Shown: positions 25,502 through 37,234 of the stretch, piece after piece
Layout: each line of letters begins with the position of its first letter
Position numbering within the stretch: the stretch's first letter is position 1
The notes under the pieces: model-generated
Seen by the model: only the letters and a program-made list of their open reading frames with translations
Told to the model about the DNA's origin: nothing
The model's database searches: none
Position numbers and translations under genes: made by a program
Assembly (NCBI GenBank): GCA_025175895.1
Contig: JAKLTH010000287.1
Coordinates: 1 to 64,000, forward strand
Length of the DNA stretch: 64,000 nucleotides
Reading direction: 5' to 3'
Source of the DNA: Wurfbainia villosa
Lineage: Eukaryota > Streptophyta > Magnoliopsida > Zingiberales > Zingiberaceae

Positions 25502-27064
25502 TGTTGGTGCAATCGGTTCAAGTCACGATTGACCAGACTCGAGTTTGACTCGAGTAGTGGTTTGATATTGATGTTTGACAATGAGTTGATCATTGTTTGA
25601 CAATGGATTAACTAGATGGTTGACTTGAAGTTGACCATAATGGAGAATTCCAAGCATGGGTCATGGCAAGGGAAAGTCCAAGTCTTGAGCACTTGGCATG
25701 GAAAGTCCAAACTTGAGTCTTAGCAATTAGAAAGTCCAACATTGGTTGGCATAGAAAGTCCAAGCATGGGTCTTGGCAAGAGAAAGTCTAAGCTTGAGTC
25801 TTGGCAAATGGAAAGTCCAACATGTGTTGGCAAGGGAAGTCCAAGGGTTGATATTGGCGGTGTAAAGTTTAAGCGGAAGTCTTAGCAGCATAAGTCCAAT
25901 GGTTGACGGTGTAAAGTCCAAGCGTGTGTCTTAGCAGTGTAAGTCCAAAAGTGTCTTGGCGGTATAGACCAGCTTAGCATGAAAATAGTCGATGGAAGCA
26001 TTTGAAGGTCAGCACATGGATGAATAAGTCATGGATGACTTGGAGGGATCCGATAGGCGTGAGACTGATGGAGGTGGCTAGAAGGCTTAGGTCTAGACTA
26101 AGAGTGGTCTAGCAAGTATAAGGGCATCATACTTGGGATTAAACCTCATGGTTGAGGTTATCAGTCGACTGAGACTTTGGACAAGTCGATTTGCCAATTG
26201 TTTTGACACTTGACAACCGAGTTGATTTGTAGCAGTCGATTGGAATTATGACCAGTTGAGTGTTGTAAGTCGACTAGGGTTTATCATGCATATAGCCTTA
26301 GCGATCAGCCAAAGATTAGGCGATCAATCGATGGCGAGCAATCGATCGTCATGGATGTGATCGCTAGTGCTCAGAACACTCGGTAGCCGACTGATCAGTC
26401 GGCTACGAGGTTGACAATCGACTGATGGGTAATGACAGTCGACTGTAGTGTATTCGTTGGCTTGAATGTCGACGTGGGTTAAGTCTGTTGTGAGACAACG
26501 ACATTGTTAACAGTCGACTGTGGCCTTATGACAATCGACTGTTAGGCGCAAAATCAACCTGTTGTAGGTTACAAAAGCAGCTTGAAATGGAGGATTTCTA
26601 AAATGGTTCCTTGAGGCGATTTGGGGCAATTTACTAGTGCAATTCAGGGTCTCCAAGTGCAGCTCAAGCAATTAAACAAGCAAGCATCCAAAAGTGTATT
26701 TGTAAAGTTTTCTTTATGTATTTTTGTGTATTTCATTTGTAATCGCTTATATTTACTTGTATTACTTTTGTAATCTATTATAAGAGTTTTCTTCGCCTCC
26801 GACTTGTTGTCGAAAAGGAGTATTTTTTATTAGTGGTAGTATTGGCATCGCTAGAATTTATTGGAGCTCAATCCGTGAAGTATGAACCCTAAGGTTCCAA
26901 ACCACATTATATCGATCGTGTTATTATGTCGTTGTGTGTATTTGTTTTTGTTATCATTATTTTCGCTACGTACACTAACGTTTGTAGCAAGTACAATCGA
27001 TTTTCGTCAAGTGAACGAAGACTCGTCATTCACCTCTCCTTTAGCGCTCACCGAAGATCCTACA
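25502..27064. mobile_element. Solo LTR (1,563 bp)
   Basis: It begins TGTTGGTGCAATCGG and ends GATCCTACA, with a perfect 5-bp TSD ATAAA on both sides (25497-25501 and 27065-27069). It is rich in repeated phrases (gaaagtccaag.atgggtcttggcaag; cagtcgactg), typical of some long plant LTRs. No internal retrotransposon sequence and no second LTR are nearby, so it is a recombination-derived solo LTR inside the 5' part of the old CACTA. Confidence 0.85.
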
Positions 27065-27069
27065 ATAAA

Positions 27070-28079
27070 GTTTGAAATAAAGCTGATCTTTTTCTGTTCA
27101 AATGAACCTATAAAGAAAGATGAAAGCAATAAGCTAATAAATATAAGAGAAATGGACCAAGCTGTTTGTTCGACGATTAATATGGAGGAGAAAAAAATCG
27201 ATTTCGCAACTCGATCGAAGAGTAGAGGATAACCCGAGCCAAATCAAGGAAGAGAAAGGAATCAATGTCGTTGTTCCTTTTTCAATCAATGTCGAATGGA
27301 GGATCAATGAAGGAATAGGAGGAAGAAGAATCGTCGCAAGGGTTTTTTTCGTGAGAAGAAATGTCGATGGCTTCACGCGTGGGTTTTGGATTTTTTTTAA
27401 AGGAAAATTGATATTAACTTTTAGGTTTTCTAATATGGAAATAAATTGAGTTATAATTTCATTTTTTATTTATTATATTAAATAGCCACTGCATTTTTAT
27501 TGATAATTATAAAAAAATTTTAAAAATAAAAATTCAAGTAGTCAAAATTTTATAAAAAAATATATCATCAAAAGATTTTTTATTTATTATAATTAATGAT
27601 CAATTATTTTTGTTGATAGATCTTATCAAATCTTATCATATTTTTTATTTATATATTTACAAAATATGGAATGCATTTTTTAATTTTTTTGCCATCAAAA
27701 TTAATATAATTATTGGTTATATTTTTTTGCATTCAAATTTATTTTCATTTAATAAATTTGTAGGCCTAAATTTTTGTCAATATTTTTTTAAAATATTAGT
27801 AGTTTTATTAATTTATACGAAAATAGAAGACTAATGAAGGAGAAAAAAATACTGTTGATAACAAAGACGAAGAAGAAAAAATGGTTCGTGAAAGAAGGAG
27901 AAGAGAGCGTAAAATTTATTTATAAAAATAAAAAATAAATAAGTTAAGAGGGAAAATTTTATCAATAAAAGATTGTCAAAAAAAAATAAAAATAAAAATT
28001 CAAATAGTTAAAATTTTATAAAAATACATCATCTAAATAAATTCGAGATGATATTTTTAAATTTTTTATTGAATTAAGT
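27070..28079. other. 5' non-coding part of the old CACTA
   Basis: AT-rich sequence between the solo LTR and the right subterminal array. It includes a short mixed-composition block (27170-27390) that may be the former promoter or leader of the minus-strand transposase gene. No confident coding exon was seen. Confidence 0.4.
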
Positions 28080-28629
28080 TAATATAAATATTAAAATTTC
28101 TAGATAAAAATTTAAATTTACCCATCAAATTTAACTTTAATTAGTAAAAAATTAAAATTTATCAGCTAAATCTAATTTTGATTAGTAACAAATTAAATAT
28201 TATCGACCAAAATTAAATTTACCCGGTAAGAAATTAAAAATTAATGACCAAATATAACTTTGGCTAGTAAAAAATATAAATATTGTCGGCCAAATTTAAC
28301 TTTGACTCATAAAACATTCAAATTACCAGCCAAATATAACTTTGGCTAGAGATAAATTAAACATTATTGATTAAATTTAATTTTGAAAAATTAAAAATTA
28401 AAATTTATCAATCAAAGCTAATTTTGGGCAGTAAAAAAATTAAGTATTACCCGTCAAATTTAACTTTAACTGGTAAATATTTAAGATTACTGACCAAAAT
28501 AAATTTTGATCTATAATTATAATTATTTACCAGCTAAAATTTATTTTAGTGATAATTTTAAATATTTACCGCCTAAATTCATTTTGGACGGAAATAAATT
28601 TACCGGTATTATCACTTTTTCCCGTAGTG
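28080..28629. repeat. Right subterminal repeat array and terminus of the old CACTA
   Basis: More than ten copies of a unit resembling accggccaaatttaactttg occur, some inverted, spaced about 40-50 bp apart. The array ends at cccgtagtg, the inverted CACTA terminus. Confidence 0.65.
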
Positions 28630-29374
28630 GATACAATTGTAGAATTAAAATGTGATAAATCTTTTTTAAGTTTCAGTCAACACCTCTTGAATTTTCAATT
28701 AATCGGTCAAATTCTTGGGCAACCTTGGGCTCGTACTTTCAGTCGTCTTATTTGTCTCCTATTTGGCATCGATTTTGTAGACTTTCAAGTATCAATCGAC
28801 AACCTACACACTCTCGCTTATCTGGAAAAATTGAGAATCTGTCCAACTAGCAGTTCTTTGTCATTCATTCCAAGACACTAGCGAGAGGGAGAGTAAATTA
28901 CGAGAGAGACAAAGTCCTTTGACACGGTGACAAAGTAGGAAGAAGTCCATCTGAAACCATGAGAGATTTTAGACCCCTCATTCGATATCGAACGCTGCCC
29001 ATCCTGCAAGCAACACCCTGCTTTATAATCGTGTCGTCCCTGTGGGGACACACACTCCCGCTTATCGATTAGACTTTAGACGGCTCCCATACATGGTGTG
29101 ATGTGTTAATAAATTACAAGATTAAATTTATATAATAGACAAAAATCGCTGCTCAGTGCCTTGCCAATTGCGTCTACAGACGCTGCCCTCCCATGATTTA
29201 TTCTCTCTTGAATTCATGGGATCGGAGCGGAGAGTCAGAGACTGCTAGCTAGGTTGGCGATTCCAACCTGTTAGACAATGATTAGACTTTAAGTGTATAA
29301 ATTGCCCTAAGAGGATGGTACAGTAGTAAAAATGGAAATACATCCCATAAAGAATACAATTCCATCATTTGGTG
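28630..29374. other. Intergenic DNA, nothing recognised
   Basis: Sequence of mixed composition follows the CACTA terminus. A short open frame overlaps 28549-28881, but it has no recognisable domain and runs through the CACTA end. I see no gene or bounded element. Confidence 0.5.
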
Positions 29375-29610
29375 AGATAATATTCGACGATGAATTTCAA
29401 AAAAAAATTATAGGGACAATCTCTATATAAGAGTTTACTCGATAGATGAAATAAGACTTTGAGGTTGGACAGTCTTTCCGAAATGATACGATTACAAATT
29501 CCAAACTGGATCATCAAACACTTCCCTAATGTATTCGGGTGGTTGATGAAGATCAGCAAAAACTTTGACCTCTTCCGACTCAGTTGTCAAAGAGACATCC
29601 TTATAAAACC
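29375..29610. repeat. Direct repeat copy 1 (pairs with 30785-31015)
   Basis: It shares a continuous diverged alignment with the second copy. Landmarks are gatgaatttcaaaaaaaaatta, gatagatgaaataagacttt, gatacgattac.aattcca, and ctcttccgactcagttgtca. Both copies are in the same orientation, about 1.4 kb apart. They may be remnants of short LTRs or an old duplication. Confidence 0.65.
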
Positions 29611-30099
29611 ATAGAATCAGACTAACTGCCCATCAATATATATATATATATATAAAAGAACACCATGTTAAAAAATAATTAGGCCAACAACAAATATACT
29701 GAATTAGTAATAATATAAGCATAAACATAAACATAATCAACACAATAAAATATTAATTAAAAAATTACTAAGAACAATATTTTTAAAATAACTCTCCTAA
29801 AGCCCTAAAATTAATCGTGCATTGCAATAACCATAAAAAGGACAATGAATGATATAATTGTAGCAGCCTGTAGGCTAAGTATAGCGGAAGAATATTCAAT
29901 TCTTAAATATCCATAATTCAATTTTCAATTATAATGCACTTATATATATTTTTTAAATGAGATAACATATATCAAGGATACAAAAAAAAAATACAATGAC
30001 AACGTATGTGTTTAATGCGGTTTAGAAATCCCTTCTTAGGGATGATAACGATAATAGATTAGATTTGAATTGAATTTCATAATTAATTTTTTATATTCA
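29611..30099. other. AT-rich spacer
   Basis: It contains a (TA)n run at about 29638-29654 and a block (29700-29855) resembling 14172-14300. No gene is supported. Confidence 0.5.
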
Positions 30100-30344
30100 T
30101 TCTCTCTTTTTTTCAGAAAATAAAAAACAAGTTTTTTTATTTTTTAATTTTTCAGAAAATACTCTTTTATTTTTTGGAAAACGAAAATGAAAACATAAAA
30201 TGATTATTTCTCATTTTCTAATTTTCTAAAAAATATTTTTTTATTTTTTGAAAAATGAAAATTGCGAACCAAATATATTTTCTCATTTTCATAGAAAATG
30301 AAAATAAAAAACGAAGAAAAAAAAGACGTCTATCAAACATCCTC
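30100..30344. mobile_element. MITE, diverged copy of the element at 12157-12441
   Basis: In reverse orientation it begins gaggatgtttgatagacgtc and continues with the same tttttattttcattttctat blocks and internal order as the 12.2-kb copy. The opposite end has lost most of the terminal repeat. Confidence 0.55.
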
Positions 30345-30784
30345 TTACTATTTTCATTAGGTATTCACGGTATATTTATCGATAAAATATTGTTTTTATT
30401 TATGAATTCATATGGAGATGTAATAGATTAACTTCCATCAAAAGAGGGAATAAGAATAAAAAGAAGGAGAGCATACAAATGAGGCTTAAGCATCTTCAAA
30501 TGGTTCGATCAAGTACAACTCAACCATGGACGCAGATGAAATGACATGCAACTCGCTCGATTCCCTTTTACTCAGTGAAAGAAGAAGTCGACTGCCGACA
30601 AACAAAAAATAAAAATAAGAAAAAGAGAGAGAGAGAGAATGACAGTCGATCCTTTTTAAAATTGAACTTGGCCTCCTCCAGCTGGAAGACAGATGTGAGT
30701 CTTTCTTTTATTTCTGTTAGCAATGATAAAAATGAAAAGATATTTTATAAAAAAATATAATTTAATTTTCTATTAAGATGATGT

Positions 30785-31015
30785 TCGGTAATAAATTTCA
30801 AAAAAAATCATAGAGACGATCTTCTATATAGAAGTTTGTCTGATAGATAAAATAAGACTTTGATGTTGGATAATCTTTCAGGAATAATACGATTATGGAA
30901 TCCAGATTGGACCATCAAACTGCGAACGCTTCTTTGATATATTCAAGTGATTTATGGAGATCGATCCTCAATAAGAGCTCCGACCTCTTCCGACTCAATT
31001 ATCAAAGAGGCTCTT
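30785..31015. repeat. Direct repeat copy 2 (pairs with 29375-29610)
   Basis: It has the same landmarks in the same order as copy 1 (aataaatttcaaaaaaaatca, gatagataaaataagacttt, acctcttccgactcaattatc) and ends at the same tcaaagag point. Confidence 0.65.
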
Positions 31016-31049
31016 CCGACTGATTAGTCAGGCCGAATATTTAAATACT

Positions 31050-31510
31050 CTGATGCTAATAAAAAAAATACGAATATTTCCTTTGCCTCCCTCTACGCGC
31101 GTACGTGACACGATTTATATCATGTCGATTCATCCCTCTGCGCACGTACGCGACACGATTCGCTCGCGAGCTAGGAGATCGCCATCGCTGTCGGACGGTC
31201 GGATTCCGGCCGCGATCCGATTAGAATCCGGCGCGATCGCGGTCGTTAGTGCCGCGACCACTAGCGACCGCGATCGCACGCGATTCCGATCGTGAATCGG
31301 TCGGATTTCGATCGCCGTCCAATTGGAATCTGGTGTCGACTTGACGACGGTCGGATTCCGACCGGACGACGATCGTAATCCGACCGTCTGTCGGCGATGC
31401 CAACCTCCCATCTCGTGAGCGGCATTTCTCAATAGCACGCGATGGACGACTGAGATTGCATTGTGCACGTGCACAGACGGATCAATCGTGTAGGAGAAGA
31501 AAACTATATA
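31050..31510. other. CG-rich island-like intergenic stretch
   Basis: Abrupt CpG-rich sequence with recurrent cgatcg, gcgatc and tcggattccg(a/g)cc phrases, some inverted. Open frames on both strands are composition artefacts with no domain. The role is unknown; it may be the core of an unrecognised TIR element, as at 63050-63400. Confidence 0.4.
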
Positions 31511-31766
31511 TATATATATTAAAAAAAATAAAATAAAAGTCAATAAATAAAAGGCTTGAATATTGTTTTTTCAAAAAAAAAAAAGCTCTAATAATATTCA
31601 TCGAGAATATCTTTATTTAGAATGTCAATCGGGTTAAGACCACTCGGGATGGGTTCTCGAGCCAATAATATTTAGGCCGCATCATAAGCGGAGTCAAATT
31701 TGAAAATATATAAGATAAATTATTGTTTATGATATATGAAAATAAAAAATAATTATGATAAATTTA

Positions 31767-31928
31767 TATATATATATATATATATACACGATTATATTCT
31801 CCTGCGCGCAGGGTCAATGCGTGACCCTGCTTTGATGAACAGTAATTTCACTGTTCACCAAAGCATGATGAACATTGAAATCACTGTTCATCATGCTTAA
31901 GCGCGCTGGGTCGCAGGAGAACACCTCC

Positions 31929-31978
<50 letters not shown>
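31767..31978. repeat. TA/CT microsatellites with an embedded hairpin MITE
   Basis: A (TA)n run (about 31767-31786) and a (CT)n(AT)n run (about 31926-31978) flank a roughly 125-bp inverted-repeat element at about 31797-31922. The element's ends read ttctcctgcgcgcagggtc and ctgggtcgcaggagaa. Its interior repeats gatgaacagt..ttcactgttca and its complement. It is too short to code and fits a stem-loop MITE. Confidence 0.6.
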
Positions 31979-31981
<3 letters not shown>

Positions 31982-31999
31982 AAAAATGGTGTTGACATC

Positions 32000-32879
32000 C
32001 ATCCCGTCTAAGAGTGACTCCGTCGTATTGTGTTAAGCTTGAGTCAAGTTAGCGACAATGGAAAAATAAAATATCGATCATTCAAAATTCGAGAAGAAGT
32101 AAGTCACGAAAGAATTATATTTGTAGATGTGATTGATAAGACAATAGATGACAATTTGAATTTGAAATCAAATTTTAGATCATCTTCAAAATCGATCATT
32201 ATTTATTGTACAAATATACTTATTCACTTATCAACCCACCGCACAGACAATTGTGTGGCTAAACTTTTTTTTTTTTTTATTTACATCAGGTATCAAGTAC
32301 GATTTCTCTTCCATACTAGTCCTGATGGTTGACTGGTCCTGTCCCACGACCTTCGATTAGAGTCCCCACCGATTAACGAGGATAAAATTAGGATGACAGA
32401 TGATCAAAGCACGTTTGAACTCATGCTACACAAAATGGGCCGACCACACTGGGCCGGGGGGCATCACACACCTCCACTCGCACAGCGTGCACAACCAGAG
32501 CAAAATCGACCCCTAAAAACGCAGAGGAAAGTCTCGTAAATTACCATCGCGCCATTGTGTGGCTAAACTCGAAATCATGGACTATAGTCGGCATGATCCA
32601 TGACGGACCAACCAACAATACTTAGCAAGACAAGCCGGGAGAAGCTTTAAAAGGCGACTCGAGTGCCCTCATCATGCACCAAGCGCCCGTGGCCAACAAA
32701 CTCATCGACACAACGGACGCTGTCCGTGCAAAAGCTTGACAAATTAAAGCGGCAAGAACGGAGCACTCGCCGGCCATACATCATCCCATCAGCGATCTAC
32801 AGATCCGACAGACACGGCCAATCCCTCTCCCCATACACGCGCATATAATCCTGCAGCCTTACCTGCATCTGTGCCTGCC
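32000..32879 (+). promoter_or_regulatory. Upstream region of the TBL gene
   Basis: Non-coding. TATA-like candidates are ctttaaaagg at about 32644 and gcatataat at about 32841. The first gives a leader of about 200 nt, the second almost none, so the first is more plausible. GC content rises from about 32640 towards the gene. Confidence 0.3.
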
Positions 32880-34468
32880 ATGGAGCACCAAATGGGCACA
32901 GCCAAAAGCCTCAGACCCTTCTGCTCTTCCATCTTCTTCCTCCTCCTCCTCATGCTCTCCGCGCTGCTGTCGCAGAAGCCCCTCTGCATGGCTCTCCTAG
33001 ACATCGACTCCCTCGCTTGGCGCGATGAGAAAGAAGACGAACTCAACGAGGCGCAGAGCCACCAGGAATCCCCCAGAGACTGCAACCTCTCGGTGGGAGA
33101 GTGGGTGTTCGATCCCTCCTATCCGCTTTACGATCCTGCCTGTCCCTACCTCAGTGCCCAGCTGAGCTGCAGGGGCAATGGAAGGCCAGATTCTGACTTC
33201 CAGAGGTGGAGGTGGAAGCCAAAGCAATGCTCTGTTCCAAGGTCACCTGGATGCTGCTTCTCGCTCTGTCGACTGTCGAACTAAAATTTTTCTCAACAGA
33301 AAAAAAAACGATAATTTTTTTTAAAAAAAATCCTTTCTGAATTCGTAGATTCGACGCGCTGGACTTCCTCGCGAGGATCAGGAAGAAGAGGATCATGATG
33401 GTAGGAGACTCCATAATGAGGAACCAGTGGGAGTCTCTGGTTTGCCTGGTGGAATCAGTGATCCCTAGAGACATGAAGTTGGTCTCCTCGAATGGCCCCT
33501 GTACTGCCTTCCATGCCATGGTAAGAGACCTCTGCGCATATATATATATATATATATATATGCATGACAAGCAGCTAGCGGAGTGGATCTCAAGCTGAAT
33601 GACGACGAGTAAGATGTGAAATTAAACCTCGATCGTCGCAGGACTTCCAGGCATCCGTCGAGTTCTGTTGGGCACCTCTTCTGGTAGAGGTGAAGCGAGA
33701 CGCAGAGAATCGGAGAGTGCTGCAGTTGGACTCCATCGAGGTGAACGCCAAGCACTGGTACGGAGTGGACGTGCTGCTCTTCGATTCGGCTCATTGGTGG
33801 ACTCACTCCGGCAAATGGAGCTCGTAATCGAACTCTCTCTTCCTTCTGCATGTCCATGCTAGCTAATTAATTCGCACGTACCATTACAAACCGTGCACTC
33901 GTACGTAAACCTGTCGAAGCGATTGGAATTTGCAGGTGGGATTTCTGCAAGGAAGGAGAGAGGCTGTTCGACCACCTGAACCCCATGGTCGCCTACGAGA
34001 AAGGTCTGACGACATGGGCCAAATGGGTGGACCTGCACTTGGATCCTCGGCGAACACGAGTCGTCTTTCGAAGCGTGTCGCCTCGGCACAACAGGTGTAT
34101 ATACGATCGATCGATGCCCCTCGATCCTGCTGCCTGCGCAGGATATTTTCGAAGGGTATATAAAAAATGGATTTTGCAGGGACAATGGGTGGCAGTGCTA
34201 CAAGAAACAGGAGCCGGTGGCTTACATGGGCTACACTCCGCGAACGCCGGGGCAACTCGTGGTGCTGAGGGAGGTGCTGAAGAAGATGAGCTTCCCTGTG
34301 TACCTGATGGACGTCACCGGCATGTCTGCTCTGCGTGTCGACGGCCACCCTTCGATTTATGGGAAGGCGAAAGAAGGCGGCGGCCCGCCGGCTGCCTCGG
34401 ACTGCACTCATTGGTGCTTGCCCGGAGTCCCAGATGCCTGGAATGAGATGCTCTATGCTCTTTTATAG
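32880..34468 (+). CDS. Trichome birefringence-like (TBL) polysaccharide O-acetyltransferase
   Basis: Five exons with GT/AG borders and matching phases: 32880-33241, 33349-33520, 33642-33823, 33936-34094 and 34180-34468 (stop TAG). They encode 387 residues. TBL proteins are Golgi type II membrane enzymes that add acetyl groups to cell-wall polymers such as xylan, mannan or pectin. Residues about 14-36 form a hydrophobic anchor (IFFLLLLMLSALL). The PMR5N domain follows (CNLSVGEWVFDPSYPLYD, CPYL, RPDSDFQRWRWKP). The PC-esterase domain has the GDS motif (MMVGDSIMRNQWESL), FDSAHWWTH, and the C-terminal DxxH motif (DCTHWCLPGVPDAWNEML). These are the known catalytic Ser, Asp and His positions. The ATG at 32880 is the first that leaves the anchor intact. 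The exons are GC-rich, unlike the flanks. An (AT)n tract lies in intron 2. Substrate cannot be told from sequence. Confidence 0.93.
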
Positions 34469-37234
34469 ACTTCCAGAATGCTTCTGAAATACAGCTGGGA
34501 GCAAATTGATGTGTAACTTTTAGGTACGTACGTTCGTCTCCGGCCGGCCGCAACTATATATATGAATGATGCTGGTGAAGCCGAGGGTCTTTTTCCGGTG
34601 GTGGTCGTGTATTCTATTATATATATATATATAGCTGCTGCTTTGCTTAATTATGATCTTATTTCTATTTACATCCTCAATTATGCAAATCTCCAAAAGA
34701 ACGTCCCAAGAGCATTTAATTGTCCTTGTATTTTAATTGTTTTTTATTTAAATGAAAGAAAAATAAATCACAATCGTATCAATACTTAACATAGTAGATG
34801 ACAGACACTCTCTATAAAGGATTGATCCTTATTCACTTACGATATTAACTATTAACTATATATGTGAAGACTTGTGTTTTAATTAATTAGTGCTATTATA
34901 ATTTAGCGTGAAAAATTAAATATTTCACCACAATCAAAAGTACTATATATTAAACGCTATTATTTCAAAATATTATTTATCAACTTTAAGTCCGTCCCTG
35001 CTGATCCACTACACATGTTTTTTTTTAAAATATATTTATTAAAAATTAAAATTAAAAATTAAATAAAATGATTAATTATTTTTTAAAAGTAAGATTATTA
35101 TTAAAAATAATAATAATAATTTTAATATTTTAAAATATATTTATTTAATATGATATAATTTAAAGATAATTGAGTAGACCGTGGAATCCATAAATAATGA
35201 GTATTAATGTCAAAAGGAATGCGAATGAAAGAGATATATTGTTATAATGAATATGTGATATAGCGGATTCCATATTTTGTAATGAGATAGAGGATGTTAT
35301 ATTGAGAATGGATTGTGGATGCTCTAACAATTACTAAGCAATTACTGTTCAGTAGTTGAGTTAGTATTATATTATAATAGCATTAAAAGTATTTTCAATA
35401 TAAACAATATAATAGAATGTCCTTTTGATTTTTTTTTTTTAAAGGTAGGATTGTTTCGACGATTTATATAATTTAGGATGCCTTTTTTCCCACAAAATCA
35501 AAAGGATTTTTTTTATTGAAATTGTGATAACAATATCTTTTTATTTATTAATAAAATAACATCTCATTTTATCTTAGCTCATTTTTATTCTAAAATAATC
35601 TTATTTTTCTAAGTTGTAGTAGCTATATGATCCTAATTACTGTGCAATAGATCTTAAATGAATGGGTCATTCACCAATAAATTTAACATTCATTTGATAA
35701 GATAAGAGTTCATTTATATTTGTTCAATATATATCAAAGTTAATTAAATAAATAAATTTGAATAACTTAATAAATTAAATAAATAATTTTGATTTTTTAT
35801 ATATATATTCAATTTATTAATGTTCAATATTCGTGAATATAATTTATAAATTATGTTCATAAATAAAAATTATGAATCATCTTCGTGATCAAATTTATTT
35901 ATGATTTTTTTTATAATTGTTTATACTAATCGATTGAATAAAGATTAACATTTTAAATGAAAAAATAAGTTTATCTTAGAATTTGATAACATTTAAACAA
36001 GTTAAATTTAAATAAATTTGATTTAGAAATTCGATACTAATTTAATAAATCAAACTCAATTCAAATCCGAATCAAATTTGATTTAAAAAAAAAAAACATA
36101 AACAAAGTCAAACTTAAACGATCATTTTGATTGTTTGATTAATTTTAAATTTGGTTCGACTTGATTATCTTATCAAATAATCAAAAATATTAGAAAATTT
36201 GATTTAACTTTATTTGTTTATAACCCTACGTAATTATACTAATTAATTGATCACAATTGCTATAATGTATATTGTATACATTACAGTAGTTATAATGTCA
36301 TACATATAAATACACAATTATACAGTAATTACGAGTTCATAGTCCCACAAAAGATTGGAATCGTAATCTAGTGGTCCCATAAACTCCTAACGACTATCAT
36401 GTGAGGAGGAAATCATGAAGACCCTATAAATTTTGATGTGTTGATTAAAAATAATGGAAGATCATTTGAGCCTGTGAAGAAATTTTAGATCTTTTTTTAA
36501 AATCCATCTGTGTTTATTCTACAACTGTGATACTATTCTTACCAATATGTCATCCGGCTGACGCTGAGTTCATATATAGAATTACATATATATTAGTAGT
36601 TATGAATCATGCATATTTGTAATAATGTCATATAAAAATATTTTTAAAAATACAAATTAGCTAAGACCAAATAAGGTATTATTTTGATAATAATGTAAAA
36701 GAGGCGGGTTTTTTTTATAATTATAATAAAAAAAAACCCTCTATGATTTTGACCTTTCTATAATACGTTATAAGTTTTTTTTCCCGTGACGTTAATGCAT
36801 GCATGCTAACGTAGTCATTTGGGATAGTCTCTTATTAGAATAGTATAGATGTTATTGTAAACGAATAGAAATCGAATTTTAATATACAATTTAAAATTTT
36901 TATTCGGATTTAATTTTTTATTATTATTTTTGACTAATGGCATAATTTTTCATGATTTATCTTTTTTTATTGTCATGGAGAAATTGATGATAAAATATAT
37001 TAAAACGAAATCCTTAAATATTCACCGTAACAAATTGCACTAAGAAAACTAAATTATGTCTATAATTCGTGGGGACACTTACAATTTCTCATTTTTCTCT
37101 AATTGTAAAATATAAAAAAAAACTTTATTATTTTATTCATGGCAAATTTATGTATTGTTGGTTAAATTGTCATTCATGGAACTTCGTCTAAAATATTTGT
37201 AAAGATTTGAATGAAGATTTATTATCATTAAATA
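34469..37234. other. AT-rich intergenic DNA
   Basis: This is downstream of the TBL gene. It contains (TA)n at about 34618-34634 and a short hairpin at about 36705-36745 (gggttttttttataattat.ataaaaaaaaaccc). A stretch at 35690-36220 has aattt/aaatt-rich inverted words that may be a decayed transposon. No gene is supported. Confidence 0.5.

Larger units (their letters stand above)
14309..28629 (-). mobile_element. Old CACTA (En/Spm) element, nested insertions inside
   Basis: The right end (28629) is a clear CACTA terminus, CACTACGGGAAAAA on the minus strand. The left end near 14309 is degenerate (ttatcagggaaaaa). Both ends carry arrays of subterminal repeats of the 'gg(c)cggtaaattt / accgaccaaa' type. 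The coding remnants are all on the minus strand: TNP2-like (25.0-16.8 kb) and TNPA-like (16.6-14.9 kb). The element is split by a 5-kb Copia element, an Au SINE and a solo LTR. No 3-bp target duplication could be confirmed, because the left boundary is uncertain. Confidence 0.65.

Noticed and set aside
14309..28632. A GAT or GAA target duplication for the old CACTA
   Set aside because: The left terminus is too degenerate to fix its first base, so no duplication can be claimed.
28549..28881. 110-codon open frame at the right CACTA end
   Set aside because: It begins inside the transposon terminus and shows no domain; probably chance.
31130..31543. Open frames on both strands in the CpG-rich stretch
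   Set aside because: They are compositional, with no domain, start context or splice evidence.
33884..34411. Long minus-strand open frame opposite the TBL gene
   Set aside because: It is the antisense shadow of GC-rich TBL exons; it has no domain and spans introns of the real gene.
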